Below are positions 11,256 to 23,909 of a stretch of DNA of 64,000 nt, piece after piece. The stretch comes from Stromatinia cepivora (Eukaryota; Ascomycota; Leotiomycetes; Helotiales; Sclerotiniaceae), in NCBI GenBank assembly GCA_014898415.1, contig RCTD01000013.1, positions 558,001 to 622,000 of the forward strand, given 5' to 3'. Every line of letters begins with the position of its first letter. The stretch's first letter is position 1. The notes beneath the pieces were generated by a model. That model made no database searches. It was not told the origin of the DNA and saw nothing but the letters and a program-made list of their open reading frames with translations. The position numbers and the translations under genes are program-made.

Positions 11256-13102
11256 TCAGAGGAATCCTCCTTCTCCACCAAAAACACCCATACCCCTAAA
11301 TCCCCCACCGCATCTCTTCATGTCCCGATCCACACCCTGGACATCTCCGCCTCTCAAACTTGATCCATTATTACTTCTCAATCCCCTTCTTCCATCCATA
11401 TCACCTTCCTCTGCAAGTTCTGGAGGACTTTCCAGACCATAATCACTCACACTACCTCGTCTAGAATCATCTCTTTCCCTAAAGCTATCACCTCTTCCCG
11501 AATTCGAACTAGCATTTGTTTGAACCAAAAGAAGTGAACTAGTTGAACTTAATCTCCTTGCGAATTCCTGAAAAGAAAGTCGTTTTGTAGATGTACTACT
11601 TCTCCTTTTATCCTTTTCAGCTTTACTAGGAGCCAAACCAGAACTTCCACTTCCGCTATCATTTGAAGATGGTACGGCAGTTGTAGAAATAGATCTTGAA
11701 GGTAATGCGAGAGAAGATGGTCGGCTATTTTTCCGCATATGTGATGAAGTTGTTCCAGTACGTGGGCGAAGAGAATTTCCAACTGAAGAGAAACTTTGGT
11801 TGGTTGAACTTGAACCACTATGAAGAGCATTCATAGCATCTCGATTTAGGAAAGGAACCGGTGGACTATTAGGTGAGATAGGTCTTGAACTAGAGCTACT
11901 CGTCCTAGGTAAAGGAGTTTGTCGTCCAGCTATATAATCCAATGCTCTTTGTGCAGGAGTAGGCATAAGTATATCATGTCCATCCAATTGTTCTAAAACA
12001 TTAGCAGGATCATCATTGTCTGATTCCTCAGATTCTTCCTCAAGTTCCCAACCAGGTCTATATCTTCCATTCCTATCAGTCGCTGATTTTTGTAATAACC
12101 TTTCATCTTGTTCTCTCATTAATGCTTCAAATCGAGCAATACTACTAACTTTCTCCTCTTCATCTTTCAATCTTTCACTTCCAGGTATACATCTCATTTG
12201 AAATGCTCTATCCAAAATTGTTTCTCTTGGTCCAGGTGATGTTGTAATAGGTGAAGTAAGTGGAGGTGCAATAGCGGAAGCAATACTATTACTTCCTCTA
12301 GTATGATGAGATAATGCCGAGGATCTTCCTTGCGCAGTGGTCCATCCTTCAATAAAGTTATCATAACCAGAAACAGAAACAGGTGAAGGTAGATCCGTTG
12401 GTAAATTTGTATTGTTGGACTGCGGATGAGCTGATGTGAAACCCATTGGTGGATGAGATGAACTTGCTTGAGACGAAATGTCCGAGCGATGGGAACGAAG
12501 ACTGGGAGAAGGAGATATTAATGCTGTGGGACGATCTCTTGAGGTATGATTGTATTGTCCCGAGGATTGAAAAGGTGGTCGAGCTTGTTGATCTTGTCTG
12601 CCATTTCGGGATGAAGGCCTTGGATCTCTTGGTGAAAATGGATTGGTGAAAGATGTGAATATTGGACTCAAAGGACTAATTGGACTTTCTTCATTATCAT
12701 CGACTTGTAATCTTGGTTTGATAGTAATTTGCCAATCGTAAATGTTGTTGCGATCCTCAGGAACTGATCGAAATAAAAGTGTATCCAGCCATTGTGAATC
12801 CTTGTTTGAAGTTAACCCCCCTGTTCGACTTGATCTTCTCTTTCGTTGCTTTTCTGATATCGAATCCGGTTTCAATTCCAACATAAGTGTGGGCAATGGT
12901 GTAGCTTGTTTTCGATGTGATAATGGACGAATTTCGCAGGATTTAAAAGAAGATATTGGGTGTTGTGCAATGTATTCCCAATCGCCCTATTGACCATCAA
13001 ATTAGAACCTTTGTACCCCTCATTTTTCCATTGAATGACGCTCCGTTGGCCCTCCGGGGTCCACTGCCGCGGAGACAGAGCGCTTTTTATATCTTCCAAC
13101 AT
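11256..13102 (-). CDS. Ser-rich conserved-looking hypothetical protein, about 580 aa, with a frame change near the N-terminus
   Basis: The main frame is open from 12986 down to TGA at 11256-11258. It starts without ATG at GDWEYIAQHP and contains a folded-looking N-terminal part (charged, Trp-containing, up to a IYDWQITIKP segment) followed by about 400 residues rich in Ser, Pro and Asn, with a mixed-charge helix (ERLKDEEEKVSSIARFEALM) and RRSS/KRLSF-type sites attractive to kinases. The first ATG within this frame would drop about 33 good residues. A better N-terminus, MLEDIKSALSPRQWTPEG, lies just upstream (ATG 13100-13102) in another frame. Joining needs a very short intron ending at CAATAG (12987) with a CTAAT branch-like box, or a one-base indel. 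No enzyme domain was recognised; it may be a regulatory or scaffold protein. Base composition is normal. Confidence 0.75.
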
Positions 13103-13960
13103 TGCGAACGCGGCGAGCTATGAAGGGTTGGGGGTTTGCCCTTATAGGCAGATGAAGGAGAGATCAAGTCTAAACTATACCTTTGCCTTATAGATTGAAA
13201 TGAATAGTCCTTCTTCCGATCCCTTTCCTAAATCCACCAAACTTGGCTTTGTAGATGCAGATTTGATTGATTTTCCCTTCTTTGAATTTGATTTTTCGAG
13301 GAGTTCGGTTTGTGTTTGTAGATGTGCCCCGGAACCAAGGACAACATATCGAGGCTATTGAATTGATAGAAATTTTGTCAGACAAACATTCAGAATAGAA
13401 TGGCAGATGAATAACTCTAGAAATATATTTACCTTCCATACTGCCCTTCCAATAATTGTACCCCTTTCAGGTGGTACCAACATTAATCCTTCCATCAAGA
13501 TCATATTTGGAAGGGATAGATAGTTTTGAAGACTTCAATGTAACTAGGAGTTAGAATCTCGGAGGAATGACCGAATGCGACAAAAGTTAAGGCAAAGTCT
13601 GAGAAATTATTATTAGAGTCGTATTAAAACATGTTATTGTAGAAAAGTCTTTAAAAGAATTATCGAAATTGAGGTTGTATTATTCCTCGTGGTAAAGAAG
13701 GATTAGAAATTCAAATTCAAGTCGAAGGTTGTGGTTCTGTAGTACCCGTCTCTGATTATGTTGGGTTTCGTAGTATTGAATCCGCATAAAGTTTTAGAAT
13801 CTCTTATCGAAAAGTCCCGGTATTGTGTCGTACTGAGAGGGAAGAATGAAAATTCGAATTGGAATGGAATATATTGGAAGTATCCCAGGTAGATACGTCG
13901 AATGAATCCTTGAAAGCGTAGGTAGGTAAATGATAAAATATGACCGTATTGATTTCTTTT
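13103..13960. other. 5' flank of the 11256-13102 gene
   Basis: A CTATAAGG box sits at about 13140, and a second TATAAAAAG (13085-13093) falls inside the first coding segment, leaving the transcription start ambiguous. A minus frame at 13188-13439 has no domain and is not called. Confidence 0.35.
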
Positions 13961-13965
13961 CTCTA

Positions 13966-13969
<4 letters not shown>

Positions 13970-13997
<28 letters not shown>
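13970..13997. repeat. CT dinucleotide microsatellite
   Basis: About 14 uninterrupted CT repeats, preceded by a pyrimidine-rich stretch. Confidence 0.95.
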
Positions 13998-13999
<2 letters not shown>

Positions 14000-14201
14000 G
14001 TTCTAATAAATCCCTTTGGTTTGAAAGATCGAATCATTCACATTTGATCTTGTAGAAAAGAAGTGTACGGGAGGTAGAGAGGTAGGTTAGAATGACGGAA
14101 TTGAAATCCAGAATGAAGTGGATCGTAAGATGAATTTCTAGTTGTAGTCGTGCATGAGTAAGTGAGTGTGCGATAAGCCTTCGTTCCTTTTCAAAAGAGA
14201 T

Positions 14202-14456
14202 TTATGGATAGATTTTTTTGAATGGTGCAGTGCAATTGAAGGCATATATCTGGAAAGGAAGCCTTTCGATGAGCGCTGTTCCTAGTGTAGCCTGGTTAGT
14301 TGTAAGTTCATCTTGGTACCAGAGTTTAGAGACTTCATGCACCAAAATCTGGGTTAATTCACTGCCAAGTGAATTCGAAGCCTTTTGAATCTTCTCCACT
14401 TCTAGTACCCACTCATGCTCCACTACAAACACAAATACAAAATGTTCCTGGGACAA
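14202..14456 (-). CDS. Unrecognised small ORF, 84 aa
   Basis: ATG at 14454-14456 and an 84-codon frame whose composition looks more protein-like than the neighbouring frames (a charged helix, then ALIERLPFQIYAFNC-like sequence). No domain or partner gene was recognised. It could be a fragment of a larger spliced gene, a relic or chance. Included only because the surrounding 6 kb is otherwise empty. Confidence 0.2.
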   Translation of the reverse strand: MSQEHFVFVFVVEHEWVLEVEKIQKASNSLGSELTQILVHEVSKLWYQDELTTNQATLGTALIERLPFQIYAFNCTAPFKKIYP

Positions 14457-15420
14457 GGGGAGAAGGAAGACTTTCTAATCCAATCTCATTTTAGTTTTGC
14501 GGGTAAAATATGTCAAGCCAAATTAAGTTAAAATTTGATCGATCTATCTCCGTCATTTTATATACAGACAGACGACTACAAAGTATTTCGTCTCCGCAAT
14601 AGATAGTGGTGATAAAAAAAAAGGAGAATGTAGGAAAATTCGACAGGGGATGAGAAATTACATATGAACACTGAGGGATATTTTAGCGGGAACGATGAAG
14701 GGGTCAGTCGGAAGCTAATAAGCATTCCAGGATTATTCTACCGTAGGTACATAAAGACGAGGCGTTGTATCGATGAAAGACTAGGGATAAGGCACAGGTA
14801 CGAGCAATAACATAGTTAATAAACGGTAATGGCTACCAGTCTAGTGGCTATGATATTGAAGAATGTCTACTTTAGATTTACTTTTATTCTATCAATTTTA
14901 GAACTTTATTAGATGTTCTTCATTTTTGTAAATTTTGTTAGCAATATCTAAGACAGCAATCCCACGCCTTATTTTTTCTTAACCATTGCAGATTCTCCTT
15001 ATTGGCCTTTCATCAAGCCATTTCTCAGAGAGCGTCTCAAACCACCTTATAGATTCCGTTTGTATCATAGGGTATGATCCACATCCCGTCCCGCATATTA
15101 ATCCTTGTGCTATCAATGCTTTTAATATGTTGTATAACTTCATTACCTTCTTGATCACATTTTATAAAAGCTTGATGCTTGAAATTATGAAAAATGAAGA
15201 TTCAGGATTGGAGTATTGAATCAAGCCATGTTTTGTGAACTGTCAACAACATTCGTCACACGGTCTCAGATACAAATATGTTCGACGATGTGTACAAAAG
15301 GGGAAATAATACTTCATTACGAAATTTAATACTTCATTACGAAATTTAAATGTGGTGGATAAGATCATGCAGTTTTCATTGCATATTTGTATGACTTTGG
15401 TGTCATTCAATCCCATCAGA

Positions 15421-15621
15421 TTATCTCCGCTTCAAGATCAAGGAACCAACCACAACATATTCGCCTCCCAAATCATCTGATTCAAAGTCATCAAAAGAAT
15501 AATAAATCTTCCACCGCCAGTTCAACACGGTACGAGACCCTTTAATCCGAGTTCTTCCTAAACAAGGAGAGGAGAGACTATGTTGACCCGTTCGCCGGTT
15601 CCAATCAACATATCGTATCAT
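15421..15621 (-). CDS. Unrecognised small ORF, 66 aa
   Basis: ATG at 15619-15621 with an in-frame stop three codons upstream, so the start is fixed. The protein is Trp- and Arg-rich in its first half, then acidic (FDDFESDDLGGEYVVVG), ending in KRR. The composition is plausible for a real small protein, but there is no homologue or domain that I recognise. Confidence 0.22.
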   Translation of the reverse strand: MIRYVDWNRRTGQHSLSSPCLGRTRIKGSRTVLNWRWKIYYSFDDFESDDLGGEYVVVGSLILKRR

Positions 15622-18600
15622 AACGATTCATTCTACTGAAATGCCGATACCACGGACCAAATACCGGTTTCTTTCTCCACTAAATGTGATACATATCCAT
15701 TCTCGGTTTTTTCCTTTTGCTATTCCTTCCCAACTTCATCCCGAGGAGAAATCCAGAAAAAATCCAGAAGTTTTCAAACTTTTTGGTTCGGCTTTGTGAG
15801 AGAAAGTCTCATCTTTGCATTCTCTGACAATGAGATTTATCCATTCAATACCGAACAATGTTTTCATAATCATCGCACCTCCCCCTTTTCATTTATATCA
15901 AATTATACCTAGCAAAACTTAACATCTGCCCTATTCAACTCCCTATTTACTGATTCATTAAGCCAAAGCAGATAATTTTTCAGGGTCTCCTATCACCGGA
16001 TCTTTAGCGTTCTTTTCAGGGGTATCTTCATCAATAGTCATCAGTGCTCATCACTAACATTTATGGATCCTTTGACGCGCGCACTATCATCTAAAGTATA
16101 TTGTTTATCCGCATACTATGGGACGGTTTGCCCTGCTAGAATATTCGGCTGCAAGAGGGATCTCCGTTCTATGAAAATTTCGAGAAGGGGAGTTGTTCAC
16201 CGCTAGATTCAAGGAAATACAGTACAAATGTTAGCGTCTCGCTCATATTCAGGGCGTACTCCTTACTTCTGTCTGTTGCTCTCCTTCATCGGCTGGACCC
16301 TTAAATTAAGGCCACAAACCTCAAACCGCGAGCTTAAGCGCGCATATCAAAACAACGTCCTTTTTCCCCTTCTCCTTCCTAAAATCATCATTCCACCTTA
16401 CAAGCCAGGACCTTTGAACCCACCCCCTTCCTCCTCCAAGGCCTCCATCTAACTATCCGCTCAACGCTCGTATACCCCAAAGCGCCTTCCCTCACGAAAT
16501 CTTTGATTAATTCTTTCATCTCTTACCTTCGACCACCTCATCCATTCCCTCCTCGAAACCTCTTCCCTAAAACCCTCGCCGAAAGGTACGAACAACACTT
16601 GACCTACAAAAATTTCCTCCAGGTACCAGACTTCCACCAAGCTCCCACTCCACTGACTACGAGAGGGTACCCCGAACAGCCTTGTATTGCGAAGGTTTTT
16701 AGGGATCACGCTTGCTCTCCGTTGTCTCTATCTGCAAGACTCTCATGATCTCATTCTCGCGCATGCGCACACTGCGTAGCCCTTGATCTTCCCAGATCTC
16801 CACCCGTCCACCTGTCCACTACTCACTATGAGGCTACCATCAAATCTCGCCGCTCACTTATCCTAGCAGAAGCCTTACTTTGAGGAATGTTTGATGGTTT
16901 ATGCTTGTTTGTTTGTTTGTCCCTCCCCAAAGCTCCACAGAATCTACAACAACTTTCGCTTCTCGCGGGCCCTAATTATTCCAGCGCAGGTGGCGCATCG
17001 TAAACTTTTATCTCCAGGCACCAACGCAAGTTTAAAACAGGGCTCATCCTTGATTACTATACGCCTTGTGACGTGAAGTTGTCAGTGTCGATCTTACACT
17101 GTTAATTTAAGCCTTGATCTTCAAAAGTACCCTGCAGCTATGTATTTTTCATATATCGTTTTTTTGTACCGTGGAGAACAGATCTAGATCAGGCTAATTG
17201 CTTGGTAAGAGCGTTTTCGAAACAATGTTCGGATGAGGAGGGCGGATGAGGAAGTAGCAAGCGAATGCGAATGTTTGGTGAGCACCGAATGCTGATGATG
17301 AGAAATCACGGCTGATTGAACGACGTTTGGGGGTGAAGTTCGGGAATTAAACGTAGATAGACGAGAGTTACGAGTGTCGATGATGATATGGAGAGAATTA
17401 GATGTCTAATAGTACTTGACAATCACATGGGAATTGGCGAATGGGTTTAGACGTTGTAAGCCCCTTCATTTGTGTTTCTATTACAGAGATATCAGATATC
17501 AGCAGCTCCAACTCAGTCGTTGCATAATTACTTTCACATTGCAAAATATTTCATAAATCTTCAAAATCTCTCCATAAATCTCTATAAATCTTCACAAATT
17601 TGCAAGCATAAATAATCCTGTAACCATCCTCTCCATCCCACCCATTCAATTCTTCATCTCGCTGCCAAATTTTCCACTCCAAACTTCTTCCGTGCACATA
17701 TACTTCAAAAGTCCTCCCATGATCCCGGCGATACTTTTATTATTCCACCCCTCCTTCACCCCTCATCCCCACCACCGAAGCGACTCAGCCACCCGACACA
17801 AAAATCTCTCCGAAACCCCAATGCAAGAAACGAACTCTAATAATTATTAACTACGGAGATTCGAGCTATTCGAGGCAGTTCGTAAAAATATCAAACCATC
17901 GTCTTTACAATGACAGAGGGATGTCGAGCCAGCTGTTTTGCTAGAAGATGGCGTTTTAAGATTCTTGGGCAACTTCAAGGGATTAAAGCTTGGTAAATGC
18001 CAGACACTGGGCTGCCACGTTTTGAATCGTTGCAGCTGCCGGCTGCTGCGCATATGTAGGGGCAAAGAGAGATGTGTACCGGTATGCATGCACTCCAAGA
18101 AATGCAAAATGAGCAAAAAGAACTTTTCCATATGCATCAATGACATTTAAGGTTACACCCCTCCAAAGAGAAATGGTTCCGTTACACGCAGCTGGATTAC
18201 ACAAGCCCGAAAGCCGTGCCAAGACGCGTACAAACTCTCCATAATAATGTGATATCTCTTATCACTACCCTACCATCACATAATCTGTTACACGGACCCC
18301 AGGTATATTCCGGGGTGCCAAAAGCAATGAAGCACAAACGGACGGGCTAAAGTTCAGCTCCGATTTCCGATTCCGAATTTTCGGGAGAAATGTCTTGCTT
18401 TTCTGCATGAGCGTGCGATCAGGTGATCGGTCGGGGTGTTTGGTTGTTGTACAGTAAGCTGTGAGAAGATTAGGGAGAAGAGGAAATAGGTAAGAGAAAT
18501 AGAGATGGGTTTTGAAAACCTGGGGAACGGGGATGGAGTTTGTGAAGTCAAGATGGGGATAAAACGAGCGGGATGAGTCTGGACTGACTAACCTATTCAT

Positions 18601-19370
18601 ACTCACCGAGTACACACATACACCACACGGACGGTAGGAAATTGTTTCCAGATACATTCATCATCAGCAAACACAAGACAACCCTAGACCAGAACCAGTT
18701 TTCAGCTTGGGTACTTCATTCTACAAGCGGAAGCGAACCAGCCAGTCGGTAACCTCTCACGCTCTATTTCTTTCCTTCGATCGCGCATCGAGCTAATGAA
18801 ACCATGCCCACCACGCTATCACCTTGCTGTGCCGCAACCACGCATATTTCACGTAATGATTCACACAAGGGGAAGAAATTTGCATTATGCGATATGCGCA
18901 TCTGCATCACAGTTCACCTCGTACAATGCCCCGTTATGTCTGCCAATTCGTTCAATTCATATGCCAATATGCGCTTCATCCCATGTGGGCATGCGTTTCA
19001 TTTCAAATCTTCTGCCCACGTATCTGCAATGTTTAATTTACCAAAAGTTTGGGATTATTGGGGCGGTCGGATTTGTGCGTGGTGGTTTTATGCGGAGTAC
19101 CGATACTGCCTCCTTTCCTCCATTTAGAGGCTCAGGGGCTGTCTATTTAGTCGGTACGTGATTTATGGTTAATCTTATAATATTGTTGTCGATTGAAACG
19201 GGAAAGAAACGCTGGGGTGGAAAACGCTGATGCGTCAATCAGCTGCTATCAACGGTGCTGAATAAGTATTCATCATCGGCTGCCTGCATATCATTTATGC
19301 ACACGAGTCATGATGACCCGATGGCTTCGGTCGGGATATGAAGCTTATTTATTGATTGAACGATAGGTTA
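15622..19370. other. Gene-poor region before the AT-rich block
   Basis: No supported gene on either strand. Overlapping frames near 16228-16748 and 17847-19161 shadow each other and carry no domain. A (GTTT)4 run lies near 16905-16920. Composition is normal until about 19370, where the sequence turns AT-rich within a few tens of bases, after GGGCTCGTTTGGCAGC. Confidence 0.4.
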
Positions 19371-20465
19371 GGGCTCGTTTGGCAGCAAAAAATATACTAC
19401 TATTTATATTATTGAAAATGTAGTATTTGAATATTGATTACTTTTCTGTTTAATAGAATTTCTAATGATAGTTAATGAGTAATAATATCTAAATACTTAT
19501 TATTAATTCTTATATAAATTTTTTGAATAATAGAATATAGAAAATGAAATATTTTATTATTAATTATTTAATAATTTATAATATTCATTAAATGTTTTTA
19601 AAATTGAAGATATAAATTTTTTTTTATATCGGATTATTAGAAATAAGAAAATTTTTAAGTTTTTAATTATTATTATTGTATTTTAATAAATATTATTTTA
19701 AATACTTAAAAATATTGATCCAAATAAATAATCAATGAATTTTATAAAAATATATCTTTATATTAAAATAATAATATTTAAATATTACTAAAGAAATTTT
19801 AAATTTTTTTTATATTCTTTATTAAAGAAATAATTAAATTATATTTTAAATAAAGAATTCTTTGTTTTTCTTGATTAAAAATAATATAATACTATTATTA
19901 AAAATTTTGAAATTTTATATTAGAACTAGTATTAATACAAATAATCGATGATTTTAAAAATTCATTATATAAATTATACAATTATAATATTATTCGAAAT
20001 AAAGAATTTTTATTTTGAATGAAAATTATTGCAAAATTGAATTATAAATCGATTATTCGATGAAATTCAACGAAATTCGAATATATCGAATATCACTAAT
20101 ATATTTCAGAATCTATAGAGGGTTGGAAAAAGCATAAATAAAGACTTTAAAACTCTTATAGAATGAATTTTATTTGTAATTCAAATATATATATTAAAAA
20201 TAGAACTATACTACTTTATTATTGATTTCCCATTATTAAATAAATAATCTTATTATTAATTCTATTAATCTTAACTTTTATTTTATTTTCAATAATTTAT
20301 TTCTGATTATATTCACTAGTTTATTTTAAACTACAATCATTTATAGTTTATAATCTCCAATAGATTATAAATTCGGAATAACTTAAAGCTTATTAATTCT
20401 TGAATATTATTACTTATATATATATATATATATATATAATAATTATATATATATTCGATTACAAC
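19371..20465. other. AT-rich, RIP-like DNA of unidentified origin
   Basis: Almost pure A/T with stops in every frame and no match to families A-F found elsewhere in the window. Probably an old, heavily mutated repeat. A TA microsatellite of 24 bp occupies 20415-20438. Confidence 0.45.
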
Positions 20466-20752
20466 TCTTGGAGGAGGTTGATTGGTTAATAATAATGAAT
20501 AATATAATAATAATATTATTCACTATTATTATAGTGGAAGACTTAGTTATATAGCTTAAAAGGATGATCGAATATATAATGATTGAAGTCAAAATATGAG
20601 TGTATTGAATATTGAATTTATTTTGCTTGTTTTTCAGAAGAATTCTTTGAAGAAAATCTTCTTATTTATAATATTTGATAGGATTCTATGAAATTCTATA
20701 ATATTCTATGATTATAAATAAGATCGATTTAAATCGAATCTTGTAGAATTAT
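20466..20752 (-). mobile_element. Copia-A LTR fragment (A2), split by Copia-E1
   Basis: It matches the first 287 bases (minus orientation) of the 529-bp Copia-A LTR with few changes, starting TCTTGGAGGAGG. It stops exactly where the Copia-E1 LTR begins (20753), so E1 inserted into this LTR; the other half is not found intact to the right. Confidence 0.85.
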
Positions 20753-21061
20753 TATCACGGGATAGTATGATTACAGAGCACTTTCAGGGATCGTTGAATA
20801 GATGGTATATATGATTGATAGAATAAAAGAATTGAATAACTTGCCTTTGATTATATGAATCAAAAGTTGTATATATAAAACAAATAAATGATTATTTAAC
20901 TAATATATACTTTAATTAGATTAAATCTTTGTTTATTAGTATATCAGGATTACTTTATTAATTGATAGATTGGTAAAAATTAGAAGATTTTTTATTCTAA
21001 TTAGAAAGTATATGTTTTGATCTTTTGTAAGATATAAGGGATTATAGAGTTTTTTATAATA
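20753..21061 (-). repeat. Copia-E1 3' LTR (309 bp)
   Basis: 309 bp, the same length as both E2 LTRs, beginning TATCACGGGATAG and ending ATAATA; heavily RIP-mutated relative to E2. The purine-rich tract adjoining it inside the element marks it as the 3' LTR in minus orientation. Confidence 0.85.
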
Positions 21062-21964
21062 TATCCTCCAAATCGAAAGGCGATTTGAAACAAATGGAAA
21101 GATATAAAAAGTAGCAATTTATATAATTCGTGAATAAATATATAAAGCGATTATAAACAGATATCAACAAAGGAGTAATATAATGTATAAACCTAAAATG
21201 ATTCTGATATTTTTGAAATAAAGAAGAATTTGATTATATATAAATCACAAATTTCTTTTGATCTTTGATTTGCTATTTGCAATATTTTTCGAAATTAAGA
21301 TTTCGAATAATAAAAAGAAAGTTTTCTATTGGAAGAATATAGATGAATAATCAATCTTGTAATATAGTAATTGAGAATATATATAGTTGTTAAATTATAG
21401 TATATTGATTGTAATAGTGAAGTAAAATGAATGAATTTTTAAAGATATATGGATCCCTTTTTTGTATTTTTGTTTTTGTTTTAATCAAATTTTTATTAAT
21501 TATTATTATATTTAAAATTTCGGGGTCTAAGAAAACTAAATAAGCGAATCTTAGTTATATTAAGTAAATAATAGTTGAAAAGAAAGTTTTGAAAGAATTA
21601 AATACAAGAGAAGATTTTAATATTTTTTTGAGGAATCAATAAATCGAGTAAAGAAAATTAATAAGTTTAATATAAATAATGAATCAAGATATCGATCTCT
21701 GAGAGTATAATTTAACTAAATTTGCTTCTAGAATGATATATAATTATTTATTTCAGAAATTGCTTTTCTTTATTGAAAGAATTATTATTTGTTATAATCA
21801 ATTGTTTGTTATAAATTCAGATAGTAATTTGGAGGTAGGTTTTGTTTTTGAATTTTGTTGTATAATTGAAAGGTTTTATTAATTTTATATTTATAATTGT
21901 TAAAACAAGGATTGTTTGATAAAGGAAAGAAAAGAGAAAGGATTTCTTTATCTAATGATAACAA

Positions 21965-22273
21965 TATCACGGGATAGTATGATTACACAGCACTTTCAGG
22001 GATCGGGGAATAGGTGGTACACGTGATTGGTAGAGTAAAAAAATTGAATGATTTGCCCTTGATTATATGAATCAAGAGCTGTATATATAGAACAAATGAG
22101 TGATTATTTAGCTGATATGCACCTTAATTAGGCTAGATCTTTGTTTATTAGTATATCAGGATCATTTTATCAATTGGTGGATTGGTAAGGGCTAGTAGAT
22201 CCTTTATTCCGATTGGAAAGTATATGTTTTGATTCTTTATAAGATACAGAGGATTGCAGGGCTTTCCGTGATA
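21965..22273 (-). repeat. Copia-E2 3' LTR
   Basis: 309 bp, from TATCACGGG to CCGTGATA. It is the least damaged E LTR in the window and retains a CACGTG box (22020-22025). Confidence 0.92.
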
Positions 22274-22638
22274 CATCCCCTAGATCGGAAGGCGATCTGA
22301 AACAAATGGAAAAGTATAGAAAGTGGCAATTCATATAATTCGTGAATGAATATATAAAGCGATTATAGGCAAATATCAACCAAGGATTAATATAACGTAT
22401 AAATCTGAAATGATTTTGGTATCTTTAAAATAGAGAAGAATTTGAATATATATAAATCGCAAATTTCTTTTGGTCTTCGATTTGCTATCTACAATATTCT
22501 TTAGAATCAAGATTTTAAACAATAAAAAGAAAGTTTTCCGTTAGGAGAATACAGATAAATGATCGATCCTGCGGTGTAGCAATTGAGAATATATATAGTT
22601 GTTAAATTATAGCGTGTTGATTATAATAACGAAATAAA

Positions 22639-22887
22639 ATGAATAAATTTTTAAAAATATATGGATCCCTTTTTCGTATTTTCGTTTTTATCTTAATCAA
22701 GTTCTTATTGATTATTATCATATCTAAGATTTCGGGGTTTAAAAAGACTAAACAAATGAATCTCAATCGTATTAGGCAAACGATGGCTAAGAAGAAAGTT
22801 TTGAGAGAATCGAGTACGAAAGAAGATCCCAGTATTCTTTCAAGGGATCAACAAATCGAACAAAGAGAATTAATAAGTTCAGTATAA
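22639..22887 (+). CDS. Antisense ORF in the 3' module of Copia-E2, membrane-segment protein (82 codons)
   Basis: ATG 22639-22641 to TAA 22885-22887, on the strand opposite to gag-pol. Residues of about 12-33 are strongly hydrophobic (a FVFILIKFLLIIIISKISG-like segment), followed by a basic, Gln/Arg-rich tail, as expected of a single-pass membrane protein with a cytoplasmic tail. The same frame exists in E1 near 21427, where stops have replaced codons in a RIP-like way. It may be the first exon of a longer antisense gene continuing through 23109-23534 and beyond. No family recognised; an envelope-like or captured host gene is possible but unproven. Confidence 0.45.
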   Translation: MNKFLKIYGSLFRIFVFILIKFLLIIIISKISGFKKTKQMNLNRIRQTMAKKKVLRESSTKEDPSILSRDQQIEQRELISSV

Positions 22888-23108
22888 ATAATGAACCAAG
22901 ATATCGATCTCTAAAAGTATAATTTAACTAAATCTGTTTTTAAAATGATATATAATCATTTATTTCAGAAATTATTCCCCTTTATTGAAGGAACTACTGC
23001 TTATTATAATCAATTGCTAATTATAAGTTCAGATAATAATTTAAAGGTAAATTTCATTCTTGAATCCTATTATATAATTGAAAGGTTTTACTAATCCTGT
23101 ATTTGTAG

Positions 23109-23534
23109 TTATCAAGGCAAAGGTCATTCGATGAAAAAAAGAAAAAAGGGAATGTTTCTTCATCTAATGATAATAATCTATTCGATCCTTCAACGTCAGG
23201 TTTTTCGGACGATAAATTAGATAAAGAAAAGAAAGAAAAAAGGTCATCGAAAATTGCTGACTTTTTAATTAAAACAAAAGATAAAAGGAATTATAGAAAA
23301 AGAAACGATCATTTATATATTCGATATATAAAGTCGTTGATTATTAAAAGATATAATTTCCATAATGAATACTTTATTAATTCTTCTAAATCGAATAATT
23401 ATCAGTATTGGAATTATAATACTTATCTATATACTCCTTTACCAATTTTCTTTTATCCTTTAATAGATTATTACATTACTATTCATCAACAAAATTCGAA
23501 AGTAAATTCTTTATTTATCCCTTCACCTTTATAA
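23109..23534 (+). CDS. Antisense ORF segment in Copia-E2, conserved in E1
   Basis: An open frame of 141 codons after a TAG at 23106-23108, without an early ATG (first at 23337), ending TAA at 23532-23534. It encodes a Lys/Glu-rich stretch followed by a NYRKRNDHLYIRYIKSLIIK-like segment. The equivalent region in E1 (30204-30482, +) keeps the same frame and most residues despite RIP: NLFD, FSD, KKEKR, YLYIRYIK. Preservation in two diverged copies suggests real coding sequence, perhaps an internal exon. Function unknown. Confidence 0.4.
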   Translation, partial: LSRQRSFDEKKKKGNVSSSNDNNLFDPSTSGFSDDKLDKEKKEKRSSKIADFLIKTKDKRNYRKRNDHLYIRYIKSLIIKRYNFHNEYFINSSKSNNYQYWNYNTYLYTPLPIFFYPLIDYYITIHQQNSKVNSLFIPSPL

Positions 23535-23909
23535 TATACTGATTATTAATTGTATAATCCAAACAAGAATACAGAATTGTAATAAAGGTGATATTGAAGA
23601 TCGAAGAAAAAAGAGAAGTTGTTTTTTCGTCTTTATATCATCATTTCCCTTTTTCTCGCTATATTACTTATCGGAGTCCTTGAAAGGCTGAATGGAAGAA
23701 ATACATTATAATTTCGGAAAGCGATAATAAGGATAAAAGAGAAAAAGTGATAAAAAAGAAAAAGAGAAAAGAATAAATAATATATTTAAAGAAAAGGGAA
23801 AAAAAGGATAGTTCTTTGGCTTTTATAATATCAATAATACCAATAACTCCGGTTACTCTAATTGTTTTTTGTTCTTTGATTATTACAGATAATTCAGAAG
23901 CTCTTTTAT

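Noticed and set aside
16228..16748. Two plus-strand frames that could be exons of one small gene
   Set aside because: No good donor and acceptor pair, and an antisense frame of similar length overlaps. Evidence is insufficient on either strand.
18796..19161. 121-codon plus frame just before the AT-rich border
   Set aside because: Overlapping 107-codon frame in another phase, no domain, and atypical residue mix (many Cys, His, Met). Treated as chance.
19371..20465. GGGCTCGTTTGGCAGC at the AT-rich border as a DNA-transposon terminal repeat
   Set aside because: No inverted partner or target duplication was found before the Copia-A LTR fragment or after 40653.
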